Positions 45,741 through 57,579 of a stretch of DNA of 64,000 nucleotides are shown here, piece after piece. How positions within the stretch are numbered: the stretch's first letter is position 1; every line of letters starts with the position of its first letter. Source of the DNA: Inia geoffrensis (lineage: Eukaryota; Chordata; Mammalia; Artiodactyla; Iniidae). A program made the position numbers and the translations under genes. The stretch covers positions 68,837,092-68,901,091 of the forward strand of contig CM070905.1 in the NCBI GenBank assembly GCA_036417435.1, read 5' to 3'. Under the pieces are notes generated by a model. The model did no database searches. It worked only from the letters and a program-made list of their open reading frames with translations, and had not been told where the DNA came from.

Positions 45741-48700
45741 ATTTTTAATATTAAGACTCTATTACTCTAGCACTACATGTTAGATGAATGTGTTTACTTT
45801 TGTGAAGGTCAAACAAGATATCAGAGTGCATCTTGGAGTTAGCAGTAAGTTCCAAATTCTGAGAGCAGCTTAAATGCACATATGATGTTACTCCACTTTA
45901 CCTTAATATGCAGGAGGATATTTAGCTTGACTTCTTTGCCATAAAAAATTTTGGTTTGAAATGTTTTAACTGCCCAAAGCTTTTGGTTTCCGTTGCTAGT
46001 TCTAACTGCATCTTTGACAGCGGTGATCCTTTAAGACCTATGTAGGCAGAAGTTTTATTTCAAACATTCAAGTGAATAAATCCAATTCAAATTCTGTCAC
46101 AACAAATATGATGTATCAGGACTCTCTGTTATAAGTAAACTAATTTTAGATTTGAATACTATCTTTTTTTTTTTTTTTACCTAATTATGACCTTCTGCAA
46201 TAAACCAGTCTATCACAAAGTATTTAGTACAGGGATTCCCCTTATTATAAAACAGGAGTTAAAAAGAGAAAATGACAGAAACCTGGAATGAGATGACTAT
46301 CATGACCCTTGAAAATTTCACCAGGATGAATATTGACTGAAGTGCCTTATAACTGACAATTTTTCTATGCTCTTATGAGAAGAAAGCACACATATTCAGA
46401 AATGTTACTTTTCTTTTTCTTTTTTTCCCCCTCTTTAATTTTTTCCTTTGCTGTGGTGAAGTGAGTTACAAGCTCCCACAAGACCTGAAGCCTCAACACA
46501 GCTTGGGTTGTGGACTGGATTTCTCCCACGTGAGTTTGGTGGCCGGGTCAGTCGGAATGATATTAGTACGTTTAATTTTCAAAACACACACAGTGGAACA
46601 GATGTGTTTTATAGGGACTGCAAAATGAAGTTCAGAAATAAGGGGGCCTGGATAATGTTCTGGTACAATATGGTTAGAGATCACTGTATGAAACTAATTC
46701 CTGCTGATAGTCATAACTTGTCTCTGTGAAAACTGGTTTATAATATTTGTGTATAGCACTATGGAGAATATCAAAGCTACCAAGATTTGAAACAGTGCAG
46801 CAGGAGCTCCAGAACTTTATGTAAATTAACCCCACAACATGGAACACATTAACTTGAGGGTTTCAGGAATTTGGAACTCAGAATGCCTGGGATGTGGGTT
46901 TAATTGAAACGTGGTATTATGACAATCAGTTTGTCTCTGGAGACAGAACTTTTTAAGGTGCATGCAAACGTATAATTGAGCATTGACATATTACATCATA
47001 GTGATACATTTTAAACAACCCGTATCTGCTTCACAATATTTATTTCACTGAAATACCACTGGATATTTAAAGATTCCTCCTTTCGAGTCCAGCCATCTGA
47101 ATAAATGAACAGTACACTGAGGTGAGCCAGTCAACTCTCAGATGGGGTCAGGCCTCAAAGGCTCACACATACACAAAGCACTTCTTCTGGAAAAAATGTT
47201 TCTGGGTTTTCAACATAAATCAGGGTCAACACATAATACAATCATACTCTAGTACATTTAAAAGCTGGAAAATCGTCTAACTAGGACACTGATGCTTCCA
47301 GCAAACCTTCAGGCCAAATAGCAATCAGAGAATTCATGGCTTTGTGCTCAAACCCCATCTCTGTTCAAGTCCGTGAAGGGGTTGCCTGTTCTCATGGGGA
47401 AATTTTAAGTGGGAGTTAGAAAACTGCACTTTCTCCATGGTTGTGATTTTACAGGATTTCTTTTTCTCTTTTCCTTTTCTTTTTCCTTTCCTTCTCATTC
47501 CTTTTCTCTTTTTTTTCAACTGTAGCCACAAATGTGCCAATACACTTGTGAGTAATACTAAATTCCAGGAGCCTTAATTTTCACACAGTAACAATTAACT
47601 TATATTTTTATGGTAAAGGAATAGAGTGAAATTCTATATGAATTACTTATAAATAGTAATAAGATTAAATAAAAGTATAAAATTTTCTAATTGTACAAAG
47701 TCTAACAATATAGAAAATCCTATTTGGTCAAACTGCATATTAGATTCAGAATATGCCTGATAAAATTAAGCTTGTTATTGTTTAGGTTCTTTTTATATAA
47801 AACATAAAGCATAAAACTAAGAGTTACTTACTGCATGGCAGAGTTGGAAGCTCCAGGATCAACAGACTAACACAAATCTATTGAGCACGCATTATATTCC
47901 TAGATATGTACTAAAACTAAAGTAATAGAGAAATAGTATAAAACAATACTATATTTATAATACACACTGTCAAAGGGGCTGGGCCTTTCAGTAAAGTGAC
48001 ATATTACACAGATACAGACCCTCTTCTACCACAAATACATTGAAATGCTACATAAATGCAACCTTTGAAAATCTCATATATACCTCATCTCAAAAGAAAG
48101 AAAGGCAATGCTAGATGCTGGGGAAAAGAGCAGGAACGGGAAGGAAGACAAAGCTGGAACTGGAGTTTTAATGCTCGACAGAGCCAGGAAATGTGGTCTT
48201 GAATCTTTAAGTGTTGTGATGCCCGAGGTGGTCATTCTACATTACGCCCAAACCATGAAAAGATACTAAGAAACAAACACTGGCCCAGAGAGGTGGCAAG
48301 GAAGCTTTTAATTCACCCTATGATACAAATGGGAAAAAAATCAAAGTGTTGCATGAGATATTGAACAGCCAACATTTGTTCTAGAAGTGAGGGTGGTTCA
48401 GATATCCAAAGATGCTAAACTAACATAAAAATGGGTCCATAACATGAAATTGCTGGTGGCCCCAAAGAAATAAATATTAAATCATAAAGATGCTATCACA
48501 TGCCAAGGCACATGAGAAGCCCAGGGATATAAAAATCCCAAATGAGCATGAGCTTATAGTAAAAATGTAAGTATACACACATCCATACACTCACACACAC
48601 TTATAAAAGCAAACCAAAAACATCCTGAGGGAGATTCTAACAGACAGAAGAAATGGATAATTTATACCATGAATGTAAGAACTAAAGAAGCATTTGGAAA

Positions 48701-48849
48701 GGTAGAATAAAGCAAGAATTTTCTTTATATTTTAAAGGTATAAAAATAGTAGAAATAATAAGGAGCAAACAAGGGACTAAGAAAAAACAGGAGATAAATT
48801 TAAACATAAACCAAATTAAAAAATCTCAAAACAAATATAGTTATTAAAA
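45741..48849. other. Mostly unassigned sequence; right half may be old LINE
   Basis: 45741-47990 holds no gene or repeat that I can name apart from a T run (46161-46178) and a pyrimidine tract. The frame 46508-46729 (plus, 73 codons) is unrecognised. From about 48100 on, the adenine-rich plus strand resembles the 5'/ORF1 half of an old L1M or HAL1 element leading into the L1M fragment below, but I cannot fix a start. Confidence 0.35.
47457..47520. repeat. Polypyrimidine (CTTTT)n tract
   Basis: About 64 bases of almost pure C and T on the plus strand. Confidence 0.9.
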
Positions 48850-49432
48850 TTAAAAACCCAATGTGCTGGTGGAAAGGCTCATTATACACAGAAGAAAATA
48901 AAATTAGGAAACTAGAAGATGGAAATGCTAAAGAGAGAGTTATAGAAACAAAAATATGAAAAAGAGTTGGAGACATGGAAGTTACATGTGTCTAACATGT
49001 GTCTAATTAGACACATGTGTCTAATTAGAATCTAACACATGTTAGAATCACTTATATGTGGAACCTAAAGACAAATAGAGTAGGAAAGTGGCTGCCAGTG
49101 GCTGGTGGGGTAGAGAATGAAGAAATAAGGAGATGTTGGTAAAAGGGTACAACCTTTCAGTTATAAGATGAATAAGGTTTGAGGATCTAATGCTTAACAT
49201 GGTGACTATAGTTGATAACTATATAACTATAGATATATACCATATAACACTGTATTGTACAAATGAAATTTGCTAATAGAGTAGAACTTAACTCTCCATG
49301 GTGATGGATGTGGTAATGAATTTGATGGGGAATTCTATCACAATGTACATATACAGCAAATCTTTGCATGTACACTTTACATACCTTACAGTGTTATTTG
49401 TCAATATACCTCAATACAGCTGGAAAAAAATA
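48850..49432 (+). mobile_element. Old L1M fragment with internal deletion, sense
   Basis: The left part (AGGAAACTAGAAGATGGAAATGC, GAGAGAGTTATAGAAAC, GAGACATGGAAG, ATGTGTCTAATTAGA) resembles L1M/HAL1 ORF1 coding text. From 49040 it jumps to the L1MA-type 3' end: ACTTATATGTGGAACCTAAA, GGAGATGTTGGTAAAAGGGTACAA, CAGTTATAAGATGAATAAG, CATGGTGACTATAGTTGATAA, GAAATTTGCTAATAGAGTAGA, CTCAATACAGCTGGAAAAAAA. The ORF2 region is therefore missing between two parts of one element. A palindromic cluster lies at the join. Confidence 0.7.
48992..49045. repeat. Nested palindrome and tandem duplication
   Basis: A perfect 24-bp palindrome (48995-49018, centre CTAATTAG) overlaps a 17-bp tandem repeat (48995-49011 and 49013-49029). 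An outer inverted pair, CTAACATGTGT (48992-49002) and ACACATGTTAG (49035-49045), encloses it. Seen directly in the sequence. Confidence 0.95.
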
Positions 49433-49543
49433 AATTTAAAATTTTAACTCTGATTAAATTTTGTGTTAAATCATGGGTATTTTTAATTGATTTGCTCAAT
49501 TTTTCCATAGTTTGAAAAAAATTATAGTTTAAAAGTATTTTTA

Positions 49544-49882
49544 GGGTTTCCCTGGTGGCACAGTGGTTAAGAATCCGCCTACCAATGCAGGGGACACGGG
49601 TTTGTGCCCTGGTCTGGGAAGATCCCACATGACGCGGAGCAACTAAGCCCATGCACCACAACTACTGAGCCTGTGCTCTAGAGCCTGCGAGCCACAACTA
49701 TTGAGCCCAGGCGCTGCAACTACTGAAGCCTGTACGCCTAGAGCCTGTGCTCCGTGACAAGAGAAGCCACTTCAATGAGAAGCCCATGCACCGCAACGAA
49801 GAGCAGTCCCCGCTCGCTGCAACTAGAAGAAAGCCCGCGTGCAGCAACAAGACCCAACGCAGCCAAAAAAAAAAAAAAAAAA
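49544..49882 (+). mobile_element. CHR SINE, long ancestral form
   Basis: Head GGGTTTCCCTGGTGGCACAG, B-box-like GGTTTGTGCCC, then three diverged copies of a CACAACTACTGAGCCTG unit before the long 3' part (CCGCAACGAAGAGCAGTCCC, GCGTGCAGCAACAAGACCC) and an A tail. Exact 13-bp target duplication AAAAGTATTTTTA at 49531-49543 and 49883-49895. It is the longest and most diverged SINE copy in the window. Confidence 0.95.
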
Positions 49883-49895
49883 AAAAGTATTTTTA

Positions 49896-51084
49896 ATTAA
49901 AAAGAGGGAATTAATGAGATCTGTGAAGGTTTAGGACACCATCAAGGTAGAAATGGTATTCCCCTGGGCCTGAGCAGTGGACTGGACTTGGGGTGGAGAG
50001 AAGAAGTAACACGAATGAAGCGAGGAGTCCACAGTCACCCTTGTTGGCCTGACTCTCTTCGAACATATTTGAGAGTAAAAGAAAATTTGAAAAAGAAGTC
50101 TTTCTATGGGGGCTATTCAAAACCACACTGAAGTTTGGGTATCTCACTGGATGATTCTGTAGGAGAATACCATTACAGAAGTATAAACTATGTGAGATAA
50201 ATTGAGCAAGAGATCATTCAAATCAGGAAAATGCTGGCATATTCATGTGTAGTAAGAGAAAGATTCATAGGTTTATTAATTTATTGCTCAAATTTGTTTT
50301 ACCTCCGTGCATGAATTATCTGCACAATACTCAACAACATTCATCAGGCTATTTCTACTCGTCTGAGATTTGTATTGGAATAGATAATACAGATCACTGA
50401 ACCGACAGTGACAATACAGTGACATGCAGGGTGCCGTGTGTAGCAGGGCCACACAACACAGTCTGGGAGATCAAGGCAAGTCTCTTGGAAGAATGGAGGG
50501 CCTGGAATACATAATTTCCTCAACTAAATCTTTATGAAAGAGTGATTGCATGGTTTAACAAGTGATACTTAAACATTAGAGATAAAGGGGAGCTTGCTAG
50601 TGGAAAAAAGAATGGAAAATTTGGGGGCTAGAGACAAATAACCAGGGAGAAAAAAAGAGCACGCACTGGAAGAATTAGAGACGTTCGGAACGGTCTAACC
50701 CCAAAAACACAGGAAAAAAGTAGAGAGAGAGAAGGTTTGCTTAAGACAGGGCAGGCAACTGAGGGATTTTCATCACAAAGTGATATGATTAACTTTGTTC
50801 TGCAGCACCTGGCTGTGGTGTGAAGGGTGGTGACTGGCACACTGGGGGAGAGACCTGTTAGGATGCTGTCTCCGTAAGCGGATGATGACAGGGGCCAGAA
50901 CTACAATAGTTTTGGCCCTGGGGATAGAGAGAAAAAGATGGATTTAAAGGATTATAGGGGATTTAACCATGAGAGTGAATGAGTTCCCCCAAGAAATATA
51001 TACATAAGAAAATATTTTTATGCTCTCCTAATAATCCCACAGCATATTTTCAGAAAAACCAGACAGCTGATTACTTGTTTCCTA
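49896..51084. other. Intergenic sequence with a possible ancient repeat
   Basis: 50740-50960 (AGGGCAGGCAACTGAGGGATTTTCATC, AGTGATATGATTAACTTTGTTCTG, ATGACAGGGGCCAGAACTACAATAG, GGATTTAAAGG) resembles a dispersed ancient mammalian repeat, but I cannot name the family. No gene is recognised. The 78- and 70-codon minus frames are not convincing. Confidence 0.35.
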
Positions 51085-51400
51085 AATGCACCCCAGATCT
51101 TTCCCGTTGTACTGCTCTCCTCATTCTCACTCCCTCTACTTCTTTTTTCCTCCAATCCCACCCATCCTTCAAGGTGGGCTTCAAGGTCACCTCCTTCATG
51201 GAATATTCCATGATCTCAGTTCTCAAAAATATAGAATCTCTACCTCCTCTAAACCTCCAGATTTCCCGCCTTTATTTCTTTTATTGCATTTACTACATAT
51301 CGCCTGCAGCGATGGCTACCGAATATCTTATACACCTACCCAACTGTGCTTTAAGGCCAGGAAAAATATCCAATTCAATTTGTTTCCCTCTAAAGCATGT
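51085..51400 (+). mobile_element. LINE2 fragment, sense
   Basis: TTCAAGGTGGGCTTCAAGGTCACCTCCTTCATGGAATATTCC, ACCTCCTCTAAACCTCCAG, TTATTGCATTTACTACATATCGCCTG and ACCCAACTGTGCTTTAAGGCCAGG follow the L2 3' region in sense order. The 205- and 136-codon plus frames (50979-51596, 51086-51496) run through it and through AT-rich DNA. They are not L2 protein and I treat them as chance. Confidence 0.6.
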
Positions 51401-52880
51401 GACGTATTGTCTTATACATACCAAAGTCAGTTTTTACATGGAATATACTACAGTGTATGTAAAAATAATACATTATATCAATCCAGAAATGTTTAAGTAT
51501 GGATTTGCAAGTTATTTCAGTAGAAAATTAACCTCATTTTACAACTATTTAAGTTTGAGAACTGATTGTAAAACCAAGTCTAGAACTGGCTATTAATTGA
51601 TGTCAATACATGTTTATTATTAGTAGTAACATCATCATATATGATTCTTAACATCTGTCCCTTAAAATAAATAACATTAATCTAATTTTAAATAAAGTAT
51701 GTTTCCAAAGTGATATGTAGGCTTATAATGATGTTATTTTCTGTAATAATATTCATAAATCTTATAAAACCATGAAAACCATAGAAGCATTCAATAAATT
51801 TGAGAGAAGAGGAAAAATAAAATCAAGATATTAGAATTTTTAACAATTTGGTTTCCTTTTACATCCCCCAAAGATTAGAAGGAGAGAGAGAAGCCAATCA
51901 GGTCAACTTATTTAAAATTTTTCTGAATCAGCGTGCCTCCTTGGTACTGTGCCAATAGAAAATATAGAAGAATAATTTGGCCCCTATTTGGCTTCTGGAC
52001 ATTGAGGCCATGTGTGTCGGATCAGAGTTACAGGGTGATTTTCATGAATCTATTCCAACCCTTCTGGAAGTAAAGTCCATCTGACAGTTTCTTGAGCCTG
52101 AGCTCAGCTTTTGTTAAGTCATCTATCAAAACTTTGGAATCTGGCTGATAAGGCTGAGTGCTGCAGAGGTGCCTTTCATGAACAAACAACTTTACCTACC
52201 TGATAATAAAGAGAGGGAAAAAAATGACATGATTAAAAAAAAAGATCCTCCTTGTCTTTCTCTTTGAATTCTTTATTTCCCTCTCTGAGACAAAGGGCAA
52301 TAGTAGCAAACATATGCATAATTCTCTCTTCCCCTAAAAAATCAAATACAGTCTTGATTTCTTAGCAGTCAACTTTGATATTTTTTCACCTTACTGAAGA
52401 GCTGGATATACTGCTTTGCCTTTTTTGCAGACATACTGGAAGTAAATTATGGAATTCCTTTTAAAGAGAGAATAAACATATGGGAGTCCTTTAAAGAAAA
52501 TATTGTGCAGTTCGATGTTAAACATGCCATCCATAAAGTTAAATTTAAGCATTTGCTTCCTTCAAGGAGTAGCCACTTGCTCTCCTCCTGGAGAAAAACT
52601 CAACAGAAGGAACATAGTTTTACCTCTTTTCCAGTATCTAACAATTATCAGGTGATTACTAGGCACATGTTATACAGTTTCACCAATTTCATAACAATTT
52701 CTGTCAACTTAAAACTCAAAGATTCTTAATATTTATATAGCATGACCCTCTTTACCTTCAAATTATCTCAAAATTTACAAAGAAGAAATAGCTTAAATAC
52801 TTATTTTATGATTAGATATTGCATTCGGAGAATAAAACCTCTAATCTTCCCTGTAGTTGCTCTTTGAGATATTTTGGTCT
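51401..52880. other. Unassigned AT-rich sequence
   Basis: No gene or nameable repeat seen. The 74-codon frame at 52505-52729 is unrecognised. Confidence 0.4.
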
Positions 52881-52896
52881 GAAATGCTCTACCTTT

Positions 52897-52938
52897 GTCT
52901 ACAGCCATACCAACCTGAATGTGCCTGATCTCGTCTGA
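52897..52938 (+). pseudogene. 5S rRNA 5' fragment, tailless retropseudogene
   Basis: Starts exactly at the 5' end of 5S rRNA (GTCTACAGCCATACCAACC) and continues through GTGCCTGATCTCGTCTGA, with about five changes over the first ~41 bases of the 5S sequence, then stops. It is flanked by direct repeats GAAATGCTCTACCTTT (52881-52896) and GAAATGCTACCTTT (52937-52950, two bases shorter), which look like target-site duplications. There is no A tail. The internal Pol III control region (beyond about base 50 of 5S) is absent, so it cannot be transcribed as 5S. The last two bases overlap the right repeat, as expected for microhomology priming. Confidence 0.8.
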
Positions 52939-52950
52939 AATGCTACCTTT

Positions 52951-55051
52951 GGAGGAGAAGGTAGGATGGAAGCTTCAAATTGGTCCACTTTGCCATGGTT
53001 TAATCACTCCACGAAGGCATTTTGAAAAGAATAATGTTACTGTTATGAATCCAATATATTCTGGGAGGTATCTGATAACAATATTTTTGGTCTAGGTAAA
53101 TAGAATACTGAGGTTAGTCAAGATTTGATGATCAGTTTAATTAACTAGTTTACAAATATTTGAAATGTAGCCTTAAATTTTGATTTTGGAAATCATGATG
53201 AAGTGAGACTCAGCCTGATTAACAGCAAACTTAGACAAAAGGCTCAAAATATTTTTAAAGTAAAACAGAGAAAAAGAAAGAAAATGCGTGTGTGAGAGAG
53301 AGAGAGAAAGAGAGAGAGCGGGAGAGAGAATATGAACGAATGGAGATTTGGTGATTTTTAACATTCACCTAAATAGTCCCTTAAAGGCAAAACATTTTTC
53401 TGTGTTAGCCCCCTCTTGCAGCTTACTTGACTAATGATTAGAAATGTTCAGTAACCTAGCAACCCTACTTGGTTAGAGAGAAAATTGTTGCATCTACTAA
53501 CTTATCCTCTAATTTGTTAAAGAAATGATCAATTTCCCCCACCTTATGATGAAAATTTTAAACCTACAAAAAGTGGAAAAATAGTACCACAAATACCTCT
53601 ATAATCTTTACATCTTTCACATATGTATTATAGTTGGCCATAGGTGTTTTCTCCCCTATCGATCCTTCTCCCTCTTTCTAAACATTTTTTTACCATTTGA
53701 AATTGCAAATAACAAGAAATTTTACGCCTATATGCTTTAGTATTTGTTTCCTAAGAACAAGGACTTTGCCCTACGTAATTACAAAACTATTGCCACATGC
53801 AAAAAATTTAATATTGATAAAATGATTACAGTATAGATTCATATTTCTGCAAATGTCTCAAAATATGCATGTGTGTACCTATGCATGTACACGGGCTCAT
53901 GTGAATCCCAGATACACTCAAAAAATCAAGCACTGAATTTGGTTAAATTTTATATTTAATTCAAACACCTACACCACTTTAAGATCTTATGGGCATAGGT
54001 GAAGCATAATAGTTGGAATCCAATAGCTTTGCAAACTTTAAATGAATGACCAAAATTTAAAGAAATTATTGAAATCGTTTCTGCCAAAACCTAAAAGATG
54101 TGAAGGAAATTCAAAATGGCACAGTAATTGGTATTTCTAATTTGATCATTATTCCTGTTCAATTTAGTATTGATACTAAGGGTTACTAGAAATGGTATTA
54201 TCTGATATCCAAGATGAAATTAGCAGATAAAAATTTTGACGAAACTATAGTTTCAGTGATATCATTATATTGAAATTCTCCATCACATTTTCAAGTAGAA
54301 ATGACTACTTGCTTTTCTTTTAAAAAGATAATTTTCAGAAAAAAAAGGGAATCTCATCTAGGTATATGAATGAACATTTGTTAGGGGCTGAACTCAGGCA
54401 GATCTTATAACTGGGTCAAAAGAGAATATTACTAACAGGCACTTTTACAAAATACTAAAATGAATGCAATAGGATGTAAAATTGATTTTTGTCATGTGAA
54501 AGAGGGAGCTAGACAGGACAGAATTTACATGTCTACAGATAAGAGCTATTTTTACCTTGCTATGAGTTATGTATAATTTATAGAGTTGTAAAATAGCTTC
54601 CTTAGAATAAGAATCTGATACCTGAAAAGGCCTTTTCCAGGAGTCTAGATAATGTGTAGTTTTTACTTAAACACACATTTTCCCCTATATCTTTTCTAAT
54701 TTCTGCCCTCAGCCATTTAAAATTTGTTATAATGATGACGACATTTAACTACAGATGAACAGCAATGTTATGGTATTTGAATTCTTGAGATCTGTATAAT
54801 TAATTGAATTCTGACAAATAAATTATGAATATGCAAACATGCAAACATTTTTTTATCAGCAGCTTTATTGGGAAATGTGCTAAAAATATGTGCTCTAAGC
54901 AAACTTGGCTGGAGAATCATACCTTCATTATCAAATAACTGTTATTTGAAGTATTCTTTTAATGAGCCTTTGATATATAACATTTATTTACAGTGATGTG
55001 TGTCAGGATTATTACATATGGGTAGTAAGAATGAAACAGATCTAGAAGTCA
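52951..55051. other. Unassigned AT-rich sequence
   Basis: No gene or nameable repeat other than the GA microsatellite at 53287-53330. Confidence 0.4.
53287..53330. repeat. (GA)n microsatellite
   Basis: GA dinucleotides with AAAG and GCGG interruptions, preceded by a short TG run. Confidence 0.95.
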
Positions 55052-55062
55052 GAGAGCCACTA

Positions 55063-55269
55063 TTTTTTTTTTTTTTTTTTTTTTTGCGGTACGCGGGCCT
55101 CTCACTGTTGTGGCCTCTCCCGTTGCGGATCCGGACGCGCAGGCTCCACGGCCACGGCTCACGGGCCCAGCCGCTCTGCGGCTTCCGGGATCCTCCCGGA
55201 CCGGGCACGAACCCGTGTGCCCTGCATCGGCAGGCGGACTCTCAACCACTGCGCCACCAGGGAAGTCCT
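55063..55269 (-). mobile_element. CHR SINE, short subtype with internal deletion, antisense
   Basis: Poly-T, GCGGTACGCGGGCCTCTCA, body and GCGCCACCAGGGAAGTCC. The AGCACAGGCT block is missing between GTTGCGGA and TCCGGACGCG. Exact target duplication GAGAGCCACTA at 55052-55062 and 55270-55280. Confidence 0.96.
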
Positions 55270-55280
55270 GAGAGCCACTA

Positions 55281-57294
55281 GTTTTAAGGAGGTATGATAT
55301 TCCTCCCTATACTCCAGTCTTCCAAAGAGTTCTAGAATAGGAGTATAGTAAAAGGGAAAAGGATTTCACAGAGCCACACTGTTCTTTGGAAGTATACACT
55401 GTGGTCAAATCTTTGACCTCTAACTGTCTTATATCCCTTCCTCATCACCCAATGCCCCTGGAACTCCACGCTTGAAATTTCTCTTCTGCTGTTTGTCTGA
55501 GCACTGCTTTCCTATTCTAACTCTAAGAGGTTAGATAGGACTGTCCATAGGAAATATGACACAATGGTTGGCTCACAAAGAGGATCAAAGCAGTTAGCAA
55601 ATTTGGCGATATTAGTAACAGTGTCCAATTATATCTGCAAAAGTCTTAAAAATTATTTTGCTTCATATTACACATCTAGTAATACTGGAAGGGTTTTAAA
55701 CGTTTAATTTTTGTTTACTAAAAATATACACACACTGTCGAAATATTGGAAATAGGAATATTATGAAAAACAAAAATAAAGATCCTAATTCAATGATGGG
55801 GGTAGTTTGGGAAGACATTATCAACATTTGGTATAATTCCTTCAATTTTTTTCTTTATATTTCTCTCTTTTTATTCAGTGCATGTTAAAATTATACTAAA
55901 TATCTTGATATATTTTCAATTTAACACATGTGAACATTTTTCTTCGTGATTACATGTTCTTCAAAAATAAGATTCTCAAGAATTATGTAGTGTTTCACTG
56001 CATAAATGCTCACGATTTTATTCATTCCCTAAAACTGCATAGTCCATATGCTCCTAATAATTTACCTCTATAAATAGTAAGGTAATGGTAATCTCTATAC
56101 GACAACCTTTCAGCCAATCTTTGTATTTTCTTGTGACATGTTTCTGTGGTTGGAATTACTACAAAAGACCACAAATATCTTAAATTTCTCCATACCTATT
56201 ACCAAAGCTCCCAGGAAAATTGTGTGAAAATTTATAATACAACTAGAGGTATAAAAGTATGCACATCTCATTACACTCACACCAATCTTAGTATGATCTG
56301 TTTTAAAAAATATACATTAATCTGAGGGATGAAAAAAGCAACCTAATGGTTTTTTGTTGAGTTTTTCTTGATAATTGCTAAGGTCATTCAGCTTCTACTG
56401 GAATTGTTACTCATCTAGCTCTCAATAAAAATATCAACACATTCATCCCTAAGGTCATTTATTGTTCATATGAGTAAATGAATATGTCTTGGTTTACGAA
56501 ATATTCAGGAAAGACAGGCACAGACATAGTAAATATTTTAATGCATCTTCTTAATTATCTGAGTACTGATTAAACTGATTGGTCCAAATTATGATATTCA
56601 TTCTGTGAAACTTGGCTTTTTCTTGACAGTTTTTTTCCTACAGTTCTCCTCTTACCCGGGCATCTAGGCACCGAGCCCACTATCTGAACTGATAGTACTT
56701 TTTCAATAAATATTTACTGAGTGAATGAACAGGACAAGTCAGCCCCTACTGTAATAGACATTTTCTCATTGCATATTTCATAGGTATAAATGTGACCCAA
56801 GTTTGTCCTGGCTTTATTTGCCTCCATCCTATTCATCCTCTGCCCTAATAAAAACCAGCCCTTCTCACATCAGGTTTTATTCACTAAAGTCTTATCAAAC
56901 CTGGGTCTGGAGGGTATCCAAAAAGCAGAACTTTCAGCTCGATGTTACCTCTTCATAACATCTGATAATGCACTCTTTATTTCAAATATCACTGGCCTAG
57001 ATCTGTATCTAAAGTCAGACTGGCAGCCGAGGAGATGATCTGCCCTAAAAGAAACCAGTTTGCTCTTTGTTTACAGGGATTCTATATTGTTTAGCCATTG
57101 TCAGACATGACCTTAGAAAAGTCAGTTATGCTGTGAGATGGCAATTATCTTCCGACTTGAATTCCGAGAAGGATATTCTGAATTGATTTCTAATGAGAAA
57201 ACAGTAGATATAAAATTAATCACAACAATCTTCTATAGGTCCTGCATTAACAAATAGTCCTTGATGGTCCAGTCCATTACTTAGCTCATTGAGC
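55281..57294. other. Unassigned AT-rich sequence
   Basis: No gene. A short L2-like end may occur at 56700-56730 (AATAAATATTTACTGAGTGAATGAA). Otherwise no nameable repeat. Confidence 0.4.
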
Positions 57295-57307
57295 CATGCT
57301 ACATTTT

Positions 57308-57321
57308 AATTTTTTTCCTTT

Positions 57322-57362
<41 letters not shown>

Positions 57363-57566
57363 AAAATTTTACATTGGAGTATAGTTGATTAACAATGTTT
57401 TATTAGTTTCAGGTGTACAGCAAAGTGATTCAGTTATACATATACATGTATCTATTCTTTTTCAAATTCTTTTCCTATTTAGGTTGTTACAGAGTATTGA
57501 GCAGAGTTCCCTGTGCTATAGCAGTAGGTCCTTGTTGGTCCTCTATTTTAAATATAGCAGTATGTA
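57308..57566 (-). mobile_element. 5'-truncated L1 3' end, antisense
   Basis: The T-rich edge, a TA microsatellite, then older-type L1 3' UTR reversed: AGTTTCAGGTGTACAGCAAAG, GATTCAGTTATACAT, GTTCCCTGTGCTATAGCAG. Exact 13-bp target duplication CATGCTACATTTT at 57295-57307 and 57567-57579. Confidence 0.92.
57325..57358. repeat. (TA)n microsatellite in an L1 tail
   Basis: About 17 AT units placed between the poly-T edge and the L1 3' UTR, so the repeat grew from the L1 tail. Confidence 0.95.
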
Positions 57567-57579
57567 CATGCTACATTTT

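Noticed and set aside
50979..51596. 205-codon plus-strand frame, with a second 136-codon frame inside it
   Set aside because: The DNA looks like an L2 3' fragment in AT-rich sequence. The two overlapping frames have no family motif, and neither corresponds to L2 protein.
52939..53000. Continuation of 5S rRNA downstream (GGTAGGATGGAAGC resembles part of the 5S 3' half)
   Set aside because: The resemblance is short and lies beyond the right target duplication, so it is more likely chance.
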